Shown one piece after another: positions 10,976 to 22,946 of a stretch of 64,000 nucleotides of DNA; position 1 is the stretch's first letter; each line of letters opens with the position of its first letter. The DNA is from Poecilobothrus nobilitatus (Eukaryota > Arthropoda > Insecta > Diptera > Dolichopodidae): positions 118,817,997 to 118,881,996 of the forward strand of contig OX352772.1 in NCBI GenBank assembly GCA_947095535.1. Reading direction: 5' to 3'. A program made the position numbers and the translations under genes. The notes under the pieces are model-generated. The model searched no databases. It was not told the DNA's origin and worked only from the letters and a program-made list of their open reading frames with translations.

Positions 10976-11791
10976 ACAATAATAATATTATTAATTAATA
11001 TATAAATAATTGAAATATGAATGAAAATTATAAAAAAAAAGAAAAAAATTTACACAGTAAGGAGAATATAATTATTTATGTAATAATTTATTTAACATTT
11101 ATACATATAAATCAAATAGTATGTAACAATATATAAAAATACCTTTAAAATTGAAACAAAATAAACCGATAAAAAAAAATTAAAAATAAAAAAGAAAAAA
11201 TATGTACATGTATATATATGGAAAACAATTATGTAATTTAGATAAAATAACTATATAAGAAATTATAAGAAGAAAAAATAAAAATTTTCGTTTCTTAGTA
11301 TTACTACTATTATTACTATTAAATAAAATATATTATAATCAAGTAGAAATTAAGAAGAATTGAAAAAATAAAAAAAACAGAATTGTATTATAAACGAAAT
11401 GTAAAAAAGGAAGAAAAGGGAACTAACGTATTGAATTTTTTTTTTATTATTATATTAAGAAAAACAAATTGTCTATAAATGAAAAAAAAAAATTTAAAGA
11501 GTTAAGTTTAAGGAGAGAAGTTCATGTATATCTTTTTCAATATATAGCAATAAGGAGTTGGAGCTGAGTATAATTGGTCCGAAACGGTAATGAATTAATC
11601 CAGCCCAAATCATGAGTAAGTGTAGTTTGGACAGGGGTGTTGTTTATCTTGGCATGCACATTTATTTTTTGTAATGGACCAAGAGCAAATTTCTTCTTCG
11701 AACCCTGCCAGATGAGTAATAGCCCGGATATCAGCCAGGCATGCCACGCTCGATTGGGTCTTGGACCATCCCAACTGTTATAATCCATTAC

Positions 11792-12655
11792 AAATAGTCT
11801 CTAGAAATTTTATATTTTTCTTTAATTTTTTTATTAAATTTAACTTTGTATTTTAAAATTGTTTTTCTCCCTTCTAAGATATGGGTTGTTCTCAGTGCTC
11901 CATTGCCAAGGAATACACTGGTAAGTCAGCTCTTAGGACATGCAGTTTTTTTTTTTAAAAAAAAAAGTTTCGAAAACTGACCAAGGGCTGATCACAACCA
12001 GTCCTCACAAGGACTTCGGAATGTTGTCAAGTGAAGAACTCCCAAATCCTAATATGTGATGTTGTCCACCATCTCAGAATTTCCTCAGGATACTCAGAAT
12101 TTCCACCAGAAATTAATTTTGGAAAGGCCAAATAAAATTTTCTATGATTTCATTTTGCTATGCTTATATTGGTAAATAAATTTCTAATATCTGACCCACT
12201 ATTTCTGGGATTAATTTGAGCAAAGATAGTGCATTCACCCTGAGCCTTAACGGCTCGAACTTCACCGCGTTTCCTGCCGACCATTAACTATTTTATTAAA
12301 TTTTAAAACTTCTCATGTTAATTTTTTTTAAATGCTCTCGTTTCGCTAAATCTTGATTTTTCAGGGTTTGGCAAGGTTTATGTATGCGGTAGCAACATAA
12401 GTAGCAGGTAGCTAAATTTAGCAAGAACATGCTCCGTCATCCACCGTTATTCGTTGAAAACTAATATGTTCAGCTCGACTCTACTATAGAAGTTAATACA
12501 AAAAAAAATAAAAGTAAAAAAATAAATATTCGAAGCATCAATTTTCGAAATTTTTTTTTAATTTTTATGTAATTGATTTAAAGTTGTTTAAATGTTCTGT
12601 ACTTAAAGTTTTATTTTGTTTATGCATACATTTGCGCTTAGCGTTGCGCTTAGCG
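11792..12655. other. Single-copy island inside the array
   Basis: This is the only stretch between 5825 and 57356 that I do not find elsewhere in the window. It is less AT-rich than its neighbours. It has a 42-base exon-like piece (11880-11921) between a pyrimidine-rich TCTAAG and GTAAGT; one frame of it begins MGCSQCSIAKEY. It also has two perfect short hairpins (12000-12015, AGTCCT/AGGACT; 12242-12256, GAGCC/GGCTC). It could be a fragment of a host gene or a structured RNA. No family is recognised. A GCTTAGCG repeat sits at the right border. Confidence 0.35.
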
Positions 12656-14704
12656 TCAAAGAACATATGAAAGATTACTATATTAATAAAAATGACGTGA
12701 ATGAAATTGCTGATGATTTGACATCACACGTCAAAAACACATTAAAAAGAGCTACCGTTTCTAGAAAAATAAAAAATAAAAATAGTAAATTCTGTGCACC
12801 ATGGATTAATGAAAAATGTATAGAATTAATAAAAAGAAAAAACTACTGGTATAAAAAATATGTGCAGAACAGAGAATCAGAATATTTTAAAACGAAATGA
12901 GAAGAGAGAAAAATGAGAGAAGAGTATGATTCAAAACAATTTGAAAAAGCGGGCGGAGATCCAAAAAAAACATGGGAATATATAAAAAAAATTATAAATG
13001 GCCCAAATATTAAAACAAATGAATTTTTTTCGAACCTAGAACTGAGTGAAAATGATAAATTGAAAAAAAATAAATCAATTCAACCAATTTTATAGTAATA
13101 TAGGGAACGTTATGGCAGAAAGTTTTGAAAAAAAAATTTATATACCAAAAATAAGAACGCAGAGTGCATTTGGTTTCAAACCGATAAATCGATATGAAGT
13201 AATAAAAATAATCAACAGCTTGTCCAATACCAAAGCAGCGGGTGAAGATGAGATTCCCTAATCGTTAATAAAAGAGTGTGAAGAAGAATTGGCTAGTTGT
13301 ATAATGCAATTAATTAACACTTCAGTCAACCAAAAAATAGTGCCAGGTCCCATGAAAATAAATAAAGTTATCCCCATTTATAAAAAATCGGGTGATATCG
13401 AAGATATAAATAATTTTCGACCAATCTCCATTTCAACTACCTTCTCTAAAGTTTTGGAAACATATGTAAATAGCCAACTGATAAATTTTTTACAAAAAGA
13501 GAAAAGTAAGAGTCAATACGGCTTTGAAAAAAAATCTAATACAGGTGCGGCTTTATTTGATTTTGTAGCTGAAATCCAGTCTGGTATTGAAAAAAATAAA
13601 AAAGTGGTGGCTGTATTCTTTGATGTAAACAAAGCATTTGATGCCGTAGATAGAAAAACATTGCCAGAATATTATATGAACTTAGAGTAACTGGTAAGGA
13701 ACATGAATGGTTCAAAAATTATTTGTCAAATAGATCCCAATATAGTGTGTGTGAAGGATTAAGAAGTGAAACAAACAATATTGAGTTTGGTGTTATTCAG
13801 TGAAGTTCCTTAGGACCGACCTTATTTTCCTGCTACATAAGCAGCCTACTTAACATAAAACTAAATAGTAGACCCTATAAGTTCGCTGATGACCTTGCGA
13901 TACTCTATTCAGCAACTGGATGTCCAAAATTGGAGGAAAAAATAAATGAAGATCTAAAAATAATAAACGATGGGATGGAAACTCACAAACTAACAATAAA
14001 CATCATTAAAACTAAATATCTGTTTTTCAAGAAAAAACCGTCAGACATTATCAAAATAAACTATAAAAATATTAATTTAGAAATGGTTCCTAGTTAGCTA
14101 CTTATAAGTACCTAGATGTAGTAATAGACAGTGAATTAAAATGGAGTGACGAGATTAACATACAGCTAAAAAAGCCAGGAAAATTGCTGGCATATTCCAG
14201 CTAATAAGTAAAAGAGTGCCATACCACAGAACAAGGGGACTGTTTTTTGAACTGTTTCAAAGTTCAATTGCGTACTCAATACATATTTGGGGTAATGCAT
14301 ATAAGAAGGACCTTAACCAACTGCAAAAGTTTCAGAATAAAGCTATAAAAAATTTATATGGGTATCGAAAAAGAGCAGCAACTAGCAATATTCACTGCAA
14401 ACATAAGTTTCTACCGCTACACATACTCACAAAAAGTAGGTTGGTAACTCATATATAAAATATGCAATCAAATAGTATAAATACAAATACAAGGTTAATA
14501 TTGAACAATGATATACATAATTATGAAACCAGAAAAGTTGCAAACATTAGAATTGTTTCGTCAAAGGCAAGATTTAATGTATATAACACAATATCTAATT
14601 TAGGATTTCAATATTTTAATGAATTACCTACTGAACTTAAAAATATAAATAATGCATTCAAATTTAAAAAAACTGTTGAGCACTTTCTTCAAGAAATAAT
14701 CTAA
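12656..14704 (+). pseudogene. LINE reverse transcriptase, broken (copy 2)
   Basis: Same domain order as copy 1. The stop at 13259-13261 and the TGA at about 13801 are shared with copy 1. The stretch 13289-13690 stays open through QYGFEKKSNTGAALF and the DVNKAFDAVD motif A, where copy 1 is frameshifted, so copy 2 is closer to the original at that point. The frame is lost again after 13690. The tail with FNELPTELKN ends at 14704. Confidence 0.8.
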
Positions 14705-15049
14705 ATTAGTAAGCAAAGAGAAAAAAAAAAAGAAAAAAAAAAACTTGTCTTGTTATTTTGCTGTATATATTATTTTTCTCAATTTTAATATTTGTTGTTA
14801 TTATATATCTACACATATAAATATATTTTGTTTGTTTTTTTTTGTTTTTTGTTTTTTTCTTCTATTTTTATGTTATTGATTGATATGAATGTCTTAAATT
14901 AAGTAATATTTACTCAATATGTTTTTTTGTATGTTGCAGTGAATTAAAAATTGAACTATTATTATATTAGAATTATGAAGTTATATACTCTGTATGAGCG
15001 ATTGGGTTCATTTGAGATAAAGAATAAATAAATAAATAAATAAATAAAA
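12656..15049 (+). mobile_element. CR1/L2-group LINE, copy 2 (RT and 3' end only)
   Basis: The left cut is at the duplication border, so no endonuclease is present. The 3' end is again an AAAT-repeat tail (15023-15049). It is otherwise collinear with 5825-8219. Confidence 0.75.
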
Positions 15050-15136
15050 GAATCACGTATGTTTTTAATTTAAAAATTAGCTAAAAGTTTGCGAAACGAG
15101 CCAGAAACTCTTCCAAAATTTATATACATATCTTAC

Positions 15137-15323
15137 CTCTCGTGCCATACATTTCATCCAACATATCAAAATATTCCCACTGTGTTGTAGCTTCACCAGA
15201 AGTGTCATTTCTTTGCTTGATTCTTTTGTAGGTTGTCAGTATATTTAGGTATTTTCTATAAATTTCATCTACATTGAAAGAAAAGTTTTCATGTTGCTTT
15301 ATATCATTGATAAAATTTTCCAT
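15137..15323 (-). pseudogene. Myb/SANT-like exon, PIF/Harbinger second gene, copy A2
   Basis: Its protein is identical to the copy at 8307-8493, with the same ATG and the same donor (AGAG|GTAAGA). It is open but lacks its second exon, because the LINE copy lies in the intron. Confidence 0.6.
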
Positions 15324-15552
15324 AACGTGGATTTTTTCTTTTTGTTGAAACTAAATTCTGTCTCATATTGTAATCTAATTGTTATGAGAAGAATTGTTCT
15401 ACCACGAGTCCAAATATTGTTATTGTCGTTGACTTCACTATCAAAAGCAAACAAAAAACAATAAAATAGCTAATATTATTCAAAAAAATTATTTTTTTCT
15501 TTTATTTTCATCAAAACTTACCTAGATTCGTCCATTTTGGGAGCATGTCATA

Positions 15553-15860
15553 TGCCTGTATTTCATTTTCCCGGAGTATCATTTACCTGTAATTCTTTAC
15601 CATTTGAATGTCTTTTATATGCCTGTATTACATTCTAAATTACGAGAGATTTTAGAATTGCATTCAAAAGCATGGCTTTACGCTTTTTCCAGAAAGCGAA
15701 GAAGAATATGTATATGTGGGAATCTAAACTAGGAGGGGCTTTAATGAATTCACGCCTTTTACAGAATATTTATATAATATATTTTTGTATAATATGAAAG
15801 ACAGGCAAATGACATACAGTCAAATGAAAATACAGGGAAAAAAAATACGGGCAAAAGAAA
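15553..15860. repeat. Foldback segment of inverted 15-bp repeats, copy A2
   Basis: Near-identical to 8723-9030: GCCTGTATTTC-type units on the left, inverse ACAGGCAAATG-type units on the right. Confidence 0.6.
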
Positions 15861-15936
15861 TGCGTAATTTGACAGACATTTCAGTGTTTACAATTGTCAA
15901 ACTATTTTCGATGATAACACATCGTCAAATTTTTTT

Positions 15937-18719
15937 TTGACATTTTTTTTTTACCACGTCTAATGAAATTTTAATTTATTTATGCATTCCACAAATTTTT
16001 AATGACACAAATGTATCTTGGCCACAAATCTTTTTTACAATTATTATCCTAGACAAGAACCAACACGTGGTAAAAACTGCTATCCAATTCGTAATTAAAA
16101 GGGCGAAACGATAGAGGGAGTGAAAAATAGAAAAGATGGTACATGTGTTTTTTTTGGTTGAGGAAACAGAAAAGAAGGAAAAGAAAAGTAGTTCCGAAAC
16201 AGCCATCGTAGACGAAGGAAAAAAGTAAAGAAAATAAACCAAAAATCAAATAATTTTTTTATAATATTTTAATTATACCAATAATATTTCAGTGTTATAC
16301 CAATTTTTTTAGAATATTAAAAAAAAAAAAAAATTTTTTTTGTATAAAATTATATGTGTGTATATGCAAAATACATGAACCTAAATTGTAAAACATCAAA
16401 AAGAAAAAAAAATGTGCTAAATAATTGAATAACAAAAATAATATAATTAAATTAATTAATACTTTGCATCAAATCTTAAGCTAAATTAATTCTTTCATTA
16501 ATTTTTTTTTCTGACAAAGAAAAAAAACCATTTATTTTAAGTTTTTGTGAAGTTTAGTTTTTGTAAAATTTATTAAAACAAGTTTTTGTAAAATTTATTA
16601 TTATTTTAATTACATGTAAAAATTATTAAAAAAAAAAAAAATATTGAAAAACAATATTTTTTTTATAATATAATAAAAAAAGAAAAAACATTTATTTTAT
16701 ATAGAATTATATGTGTATATATACAAAATACATAAACCTAAATTGTAAAAACATCAAAAAGAAAAATAAAAAAAAAAGTGCAAGTAGAGAAAAAGGAAGT
16801 AATCATATAAATGCAAAGTTCTTGATGGGAAAAATAAAACCCCCACAAATCTATAAAAAAAAAATATGCAAGTATATTAAAAATTTTAATATTTAAACTG
16901 ATTTGAACTTTTATCATATATTTTATTAAATATCGGAGAAATTTTTATTAACACAAACAAAAACAAGAAGCAAGAAAAATGGGAAAAATAAGAAAAAAAA
17001 AGTAAAATAGTGTTTATTTGTAATAATTTTTCAGATAACTTAATAAAAATAAAAAAAAAATAATATAAATAAATTAATGAATACTTAACATCAAATTTTA
17101 AGCAAAATTAATTTTTCCATTTATATTTTTTCTAACAAAAAAAAAAAAAAAAAATATTTATCAAAAAAATACATTATTTTGTTTGAATCAAACAAACAAT
17201 TTTTTTAATTATAAGTTTTTTTGTAATTTTTATTAACAACATATAAAATTTAAAAAAAAAAAAAATATTGTACGAAAAAAAACAAAATTTTGAAAACTTT
17301 TGAAGAAGATCTTTACATTTACCATATATAATTTCATTGCATACATTATTACTGTCAAATATATTCATATTACAAGCATATTAAACAAAGATAAGAAAAT
17401 AAGAAAAGGAAACCAAGGAAACTTGAAGATTGAACTTTTAATTTTAATTTTTATCAATAAATAAAAAAAAACAAAAAAAAAAATTTTGTTTCTTAGTATT
17501 ACGTATTACTACTATTATTACTATTAAATAAAATATATTATAATCAAGTAGAAATTAAGAAAAATTGGAAAAAAAAACAGAAATGTATTTATAAACAAAA
17601 AAAAGGAACTAAAGTATTAAATTTTTTTTGATGATTATTATTATATTAAGAAAAAAAGCAGAAATATATTATAAACGAAAAAAAGGGAAATAAAGTATTA
17701 CATTTTTTTTGGATGTTTATTATTATATTAAGAAACAAAAAAAACTAGAAATGTATTATAAACGAAAAAAAAAAGAACTAAAGTATTCAATTTTGTTTTA
17801 TGATTATTATTATATTAAGAAAAAAAAAATAATTTAACAATAATAATATTATTAATTAATATATAAATAATTGAAATATGAACGAAAATTATTAAAAAAA
17901 AAGAAAAAACTTTACGCAGAACTATACATGTAGTAATAAGTATATAATTATTTATGTAATAATTTATTTAACATTTATATATATAAATCAAATAGTATGT
18001 AACAATATATAAAAATACCTTTAAAATTGAAACAAAATAAACCGATAAAAAAAAAAAATAAAAAAGAAAAAAGAAAAAATATGTACATGTATATATATGG
18101 AAAAAAAAAAAACAAAACAATTATGTAATTTAGATAAAATAACTATATAAGAAGAAAAAAAACAAAAATTTTCGTTTCTTAGTATTACTACAATTATTAC
18201 TATTAAATAAAATATATTATAATCAAGTAGAAATTAAGAAGAATTGAAAAAATAAAAAAAAACAGATTTGTATTGTAAACGAAATGTAAAAAAGAAAAAA
18301 AAGGGAACTAAAGTATTGAATTTTTTTTTTTATTATTATATTAAGAAAAACAAATTGTCTATAAATGAAAAAAAAAAATTTAAAGAGTTAAGTTTAAGGA
18401 GAGAACTTCATGTATATCTTTTTCGTTGCTTTTTTTTTGGTTTTTATTTTGAAAATGAGTTTTACAAACAATAAGGATTTCGAGCTGAGTATAATTCGTC
18501 CGAAAGGGTAATGAATTAAACCAGCTAAAATAATGAGTAAGTGTAGTTTGGACAGGGGTGTTGTTTATCTTGGCATGCACATTTTTTTTTGTAATGGACC
18601 AAGAGCGAATTTCTTCTTCGAACCCTGCCAGCTGAGTAATAATCCGGATATCAGCCAGGCATGCCACACTCGATTGGGTCTTGGACCATCCCAACTGTTA
18701 TAATCCATTACAAGGAGTG
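15937..18719. other. AT-rich insert of 2.8 kb, copy A2, unclassified
   Basis: Second copy of 9107-11791 with indels in homopolymers, including a ~40-base local duplication near 16570-16600. The right end borders CGATGGGAGG of the DINE-like block directly. A C-rich, less AT-biased end (18590-18712) holds GGGTTCGAA on the - strand, which resembles a pol III B box. That is too little to call a SINE. Confidence 0.5.
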
Positions 18720-21327
18720 CGATGGGAGGGAATAATATAAATTGTTGAGGATGATGCGTAATACAAAAAAGTTGAAATAAATCAAAAATATAACGGTTGT
18801 TTGAAGAATTTATATTTTATGTATAAAATTGGTATACATACATATATATTTATGTTCATGTACATCGTATATGTTATTTTAATGAATAATGTGTGTAGAT
18901 ATGTGAAGAATGTGTAGATGAATAATTTTAATGAATAATCTGTGTAGATATGTGAAGAATGTGTAGATATGTTTGTATGTATATATAGCGGCATATATAT
19001 TATTATATGTATTTTATTATACTTAAAGGAAATTACTTCAAAGAAATATTGCGATGTATGGTGATGTAATATGATGATATAATATACCACTATTATATAA
19101 TATGTATGCATTATAGACATTAATTTGCTATTTTGTAGGAATTAAGTCTGGACATTTACCTTGTAGTATTAAATAGCGCTATAAGCATTATTTGGAAAAA
19201 TTTTCGATTGATAATCGTTAGGGGGTACAATAGAACTTGTCATGTGTTGTCAAAATTTCGCTTTAATACGTTTATAATAATGGCAATTAATTTTTGTTCT
19301 ATAGTTGTATTAGGTTTGTCCACGTTTGGGGCTAAAACTGGATAGTTCGAAATAACATCACTTTTGTAACACTTACATGAAAGAAATTTATAGTTATGTG
19401 GTGTTAGTGGAAATGTGTAAATATCAAGTTGTTTTACCTCTTTCTTTCTTTCTTGTTTTTTAATTTTTGAAAAATTTCAAATTACTTTTATTTTAGAGAT
19501 TTAAAAAATTCGGTTTTTTAGTGATTTTAGGGCAATTCGGTTTTTGAAACTTAAAAAATTCATCAATTTAAAACCGATATTGGTGCTATTTGTGATCTAG
19601 AGATAAGAACTAAATGCAAATCCATCTATAATGTTTCATTCTATAGTTTTGCAAACAGATCGTGCTTATTCAAAAATTTACATTTTTTTTTTCTGTTTAC
19701 TATTTACTAATCGGAATTAATAAAAATACAATTATATTTAGAAAATTTCTGAAATTTGTAATATTGTAAAATTGTAAATATTGCTCAAGATTTTCGAGCC
19801 TCAAAATTAACGACATAAAATTTCTCGAGATTTCGGGAAGCAAAAATTATAAAGATTTCTCTAATATAAATTAAGCAAAAATTTAAAGAAACTCTAGTAT
19901 AAAGGCACTACGTCGAAATTCACGTTCCAAAAACCCACTTGGCCTTAAATTTTAACATTACTAGAAAATTAATTTTTCAAATCTAAGTTTACAAAAGAAA
20001 TGTTTCACACAATTTTTGTATATCAAAATATATATTTGGCCAGAAGTTCATTGAAACTCATTGTGTAAACTACAGAGCATATTTATTAAAGCGCTTAAAA
20101 TTGCAAATATAAATCTTTTTGTATATACATATGTAATTAAATATTTTTTTTTATGTTTTCAATGATCTAGCTACTTGAATTTTGTAGAAACCATGAATTG
20201 TCTTGATAATTGAATTTTGTTATTTAGTGTATTTTTGTGTTTAATATTTTTGTTATTTGTTTTGTTATATTAATATTATTTTAATTAATTCAACTATTAT
20301 AAATGTAATTTTATTTAATATCTATGTATTTATTATTAGCACATTTCCAAAAAAATTTTGAAAAAATGTGTCTATTAGTTTTACTCCGTCTGTCTGTTTA
20401 CAAAACTTCTACACCGTTAAAGATAGAGAAAAAAATTTTGAAAAATATTAAAAATTTTAACCAAGGGTAGATCATATGGGTGGGTTAACTATAAAAAAAT
20501 TAATTTTGTAGAACAACTTTTTCATGTAGCCCTGCAACCCCTTTTTTTAAATGCGTATATCTCATGTTCAACTTAACATTTTTTCAATCTGAAAACGATA
20601 TTCGTCAAGAATTTTTTTTATCATTGTAAATCAATATCAAAATTATACATTTTTTTTAAAATTTAGTACTTAAATTTACCGTGATGTGAAACCCAAACCC
20701 TGTTTATGAGCTATTAGGACTCAAAAATTTTAAATTTGCTATTTTTATACACCTGTAACTTAGGCACCTGAACATATTTTTCCGCCGCATGATAAAAAAA
20801 TTAAAGCTCCAGTAATATATTTTTACGTGTGGTTTCTCTGAATTGTATAGGGTTCCAGAGTTACAGCCCCTCAAAATTGCAAAAAAATTCTATTTTCATA
20901 TGTATATATCTCAGGCTATGCGTATTAGTTTTACGATCTAAAAACACTAGAAGACCGGAAATTTTCTTGTCTCTATAAAACAATATCAAAATTACGCAAT
21001 ATTATGTAATTTACTATTTATTTCTTTTCTCATAAGTCCGGCACGGTTTGAGATAGGAACTTGAAATTTTGAGATAAAAAAGAAATTTTGGAATTAGTAT
21101 ACGTTTCTTCAGAATTTTGTTGTACCACCCCTGTTTAAGAGTTATTACGGCTAAAAACTTGAAATTTTTCTATTTTTAGACACCTGTAACTTAGGCACCT
21201 GTACAACCTTTTTTTCGACAAGACATAAAAATTAAAACTTCAGTAATGTTATGGGATATTGAAACAAAAATTTAGAATACTACACTTTCTAAAGTTATAA
21301 AATCTAAAACTATCAAAATTTATTATT
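18720..21327 (+). repeat. DINE-1-like repeat block of array unit U0
   Basis: Two stretches resemble the HINE element seen at 40737-42328. The segment 18740-19230 matches its right part (GTTGAGGATGATGCGTAATAC, AATGGCAATTAA context, GATAATCGTTAG). The segment 20340-21320 matches its left part (CCGTCTGTCTG remnant, CACCTGTAACTTAGGCACCTG twice, 430 bases apart). The order of the two parts is reversed relative to the free element. No coding sequence is evident. U0 keeps ~460 bases (about 19640-20100) that U2, U3 and U4 lack. Confidence 0.55.
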
Positions 21328-21501
21328 ATGTCATGTATTATCTTACATAATATAATAATTGATAATGAAGGTTACGATAATTTAGATGCTAGTTTGATTG
21401 AAAACGTGGAAGAAGATAATTCTAATGTTCCAAATTCTGAAATAATCAATGAAACTGCAAAAAATAAGAGGGACCGTATCAAAAAACAACTTTGTGGTTA
21501 A
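21328..21501 (+). pseudogene. PIF/Harbinger transposase C-terminal fragment, unit U0
   Basis: It reads MSCIILHNIIIDNEGYDN, then an acidic stretch, then KNKRDRIKKQL and a stop. This fits the end of DDE_4/HARBI1-type transposases: a CCxLHN box after the catalytic domain, an acidic linker and a basic K/R-rich tail. The frame continues a few codons upstream but the catalytic part is missing; DINE-like sequence replaces it. The Myb/SANT-like gene lies convergently 770 bases downstream, as expected for a PIF/Harbinger element. Confidence 0.55.
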
Positions 21502-22269
21502 ACATATTTATTTTCATATTTTTTTTTCAAAAAAAAAAAAATTTAAAGCTTTAAAATATTTCTAATTTTCTTCATTTTAATTTTAAATAAACATAAAAAT
21601 AAACGAAAATGGATTTCAAACTCCAACATCCATATTGTTGTATAATACCAAGGTTTATAGCAAAGACTATGTATATGCATACATATATTTGTATTTGTAT
21701 AGTCGTTGGTAATACGGTATTCATAGAATTTTAAATCCGATTTCTCTAGTAATTTAATAATAGAAACTTTTATTATTTACATATGTTGTGATTAGTAGGA
21801 TACTTATTCATAATTTGTATAGATATTACGAACTACAATACCTATTTGTATAGCAACATAAAAAATTATTCAAACATAAAAAACATAAAAATTATTCATA
21901 TATAAATAACAAACTAAAAATTATTTTCACTATATAAAATCTTAATAGGTAGATAATTTGTACATTTAGGTATATGGTGCTCAAAGTTAAAAGTAGCTAC
22001 TAATTATAGAATTTTATAAAAATCACAACAATTATAATATAAACATATTAAATGTATACTATTGTACATTTAAATTTCAAACAGTCTTTTTTTAAAAATT
22101 TAAACTTTTTATCATAAGTTACCGCATTATAACGTTAATTAATGATATAAAAATGAATTAATCATGTAAAAATAAGGCAAATAATGTTTTTAATTCTTTC
22201 ATAATGCTGTATTTTTTTTTTCTATTTCCAATCTCTGTTTCCTTCTTTCCTACTCCTTTTCCAAGAAAA
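21502..22269. other. Spacer between convergent Harbinger genes (U0)
   Basis: AT-rich non-coding sequence with short TATGCATACATATATTTG-type tracts. It is repeated in U4 (54230-55016). In U2 and U3 its right half is missing, replaced by the I-clade LINE. It contains no recognisable gene. Confidence 0.6.
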
Positions 22270-22716
22270 CTATAATATCTCTTTTTTTTTGTTTTTCTTA
22301 AAAGGGAAAGATATAACACCATTTTTTGCCTTTTCGAGTATATTATTAGGCTCATATCCATCATCAAAAATATCTTCACCTCCTATTGTGGTCGAATCTA
22401 GAATCAAGCTGAAAAATAAATTTACTGAATTAAAAATTGAAAAAAATTATGAATGTTTTTAATTTAAAAATTAGCTAAAAGTTTCCGAAACGAGCCAGAA
22501 ACTTTTTCAAAATTTATATACATATTTTACCTCTCGTGCCATACATTTCATCCAACATATCAAAATATTCCCACTGTGTTGTAGCTTCACCAGAAGTGCC
22601 ATTTCTTTTCTTGATTCTTTTGTAGGTTGTCAGTATATTTAGGTATTTTTTGATTTCATCTACATTGAAAGAAAGTTTTGATCATGTTGCTTTATATCAT
22701 TGATAAAATTTTCCAT
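22270..22716 (-). pseudogene. Myb/SANT-like two-exon gene, PIF/Harbinger second gene, unit U0
   Basis: Exon 1 (22716-22531) starts at ATG and ends AGAG|GTAAAA. The intron is 148 bases (22530-22383), and exon 2 (22382-22270) follows CAATAG. The splice joins in phase and adds GEDIFDDGYEPNNILEKAKN, then a basic run and a stop (37 codons). Exon 1 has two small indels (near 22650 and 22675), so this copy is frameshifted. Exon 1 encodes the WEYF-type half of a Myb/SANT-like domain. The convergent arrangement with the transposase tail supports the Harbinger assignment. Gene structure is inferred from splice signals only. Confidence 0.55.
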
Positions 22717-22946
22717 AACGTGGATTTTTTCTTTTTGTTGGAACTAAATTCTGTCTCATATTGTAATCTAATTGTTATGAGAAGAATTGTTCTCCCATGA
22801 GTCCAAATATTGTTATTGTCGTTGACTTCACTATCAAAAGCAAATAAAAAACAATAAAATAGCTAATATTATTTAAAAAAATTATTTTTTTCTTTTATTT
22901 TCATCAAAACTTACTTAGATTCGTCCATTTTGCGAGCATGTCATAT

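Larger units (their letters stand above)
5825..11791. repeat. Segmental duplication, copy A1
   Basis: About 6 kb shared with 12656-18713 in the same orientation. The offset is 6831 bases at the left and shifts by small indels to about 6870 near 10500. It includes the broken LINE RT, the Myb/SANT-like exon, the foldback segment and the AT-rich insert. The left border falls inside the LINE (TCAAAGAACATATG); the right border follows ATAATCCATTACA. The two copies share stop codons, so duplication came after the LINE was dead. Confidence 0.9.
9107..11791. other. AT-rich insert of 2.7 kb, copy A1, unclassified
   Basis: It interrupts the array unit between TTTTTTGACA and CGATGGGAGG; other units are continuous there, lacking about 75 bases. 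It is extremely A/T-rich with long A- and T-runs. Inside are repeated segments (about 9500-9690 again at about 9840-10280, and 10624-10735 again at about 11285-11400) and a minisatellite near 10725-10975. The right 270 bases are less AT-rich; on the - strand they give an 83-codon frame (11537-11788) of unknown nature. I do not recognise a TE family or a gene. Confidence 0.5.
12656..18713. repeat. Segmental duplication, copy A2
   Basis: Second copy of 5825-11791. It carries the same LINE stops, the same Myb/SANT exon, the foldback segment and the AT-rich insert. A2 runs straight into the DINE-like block at 18720, so it is the copy still joined to the array; A1 is the extra one. Confidence 0.9.

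Noticed and set aside
18590..18712. tRNA-like B box (GGGTTCGAA) suggesting a SINE or tRNA
   Set aside because: No matching A box or cloverleaf could be found by eye, and no poly-A or repeat tail follows.
18782..19120. 112-codon frame on the - strand rich in Tyr/Ile/His
   Set aside because: It is a translation of TATG/TATA microsatellite-like DNA inside the DINE-like block and is broken in every other unit.
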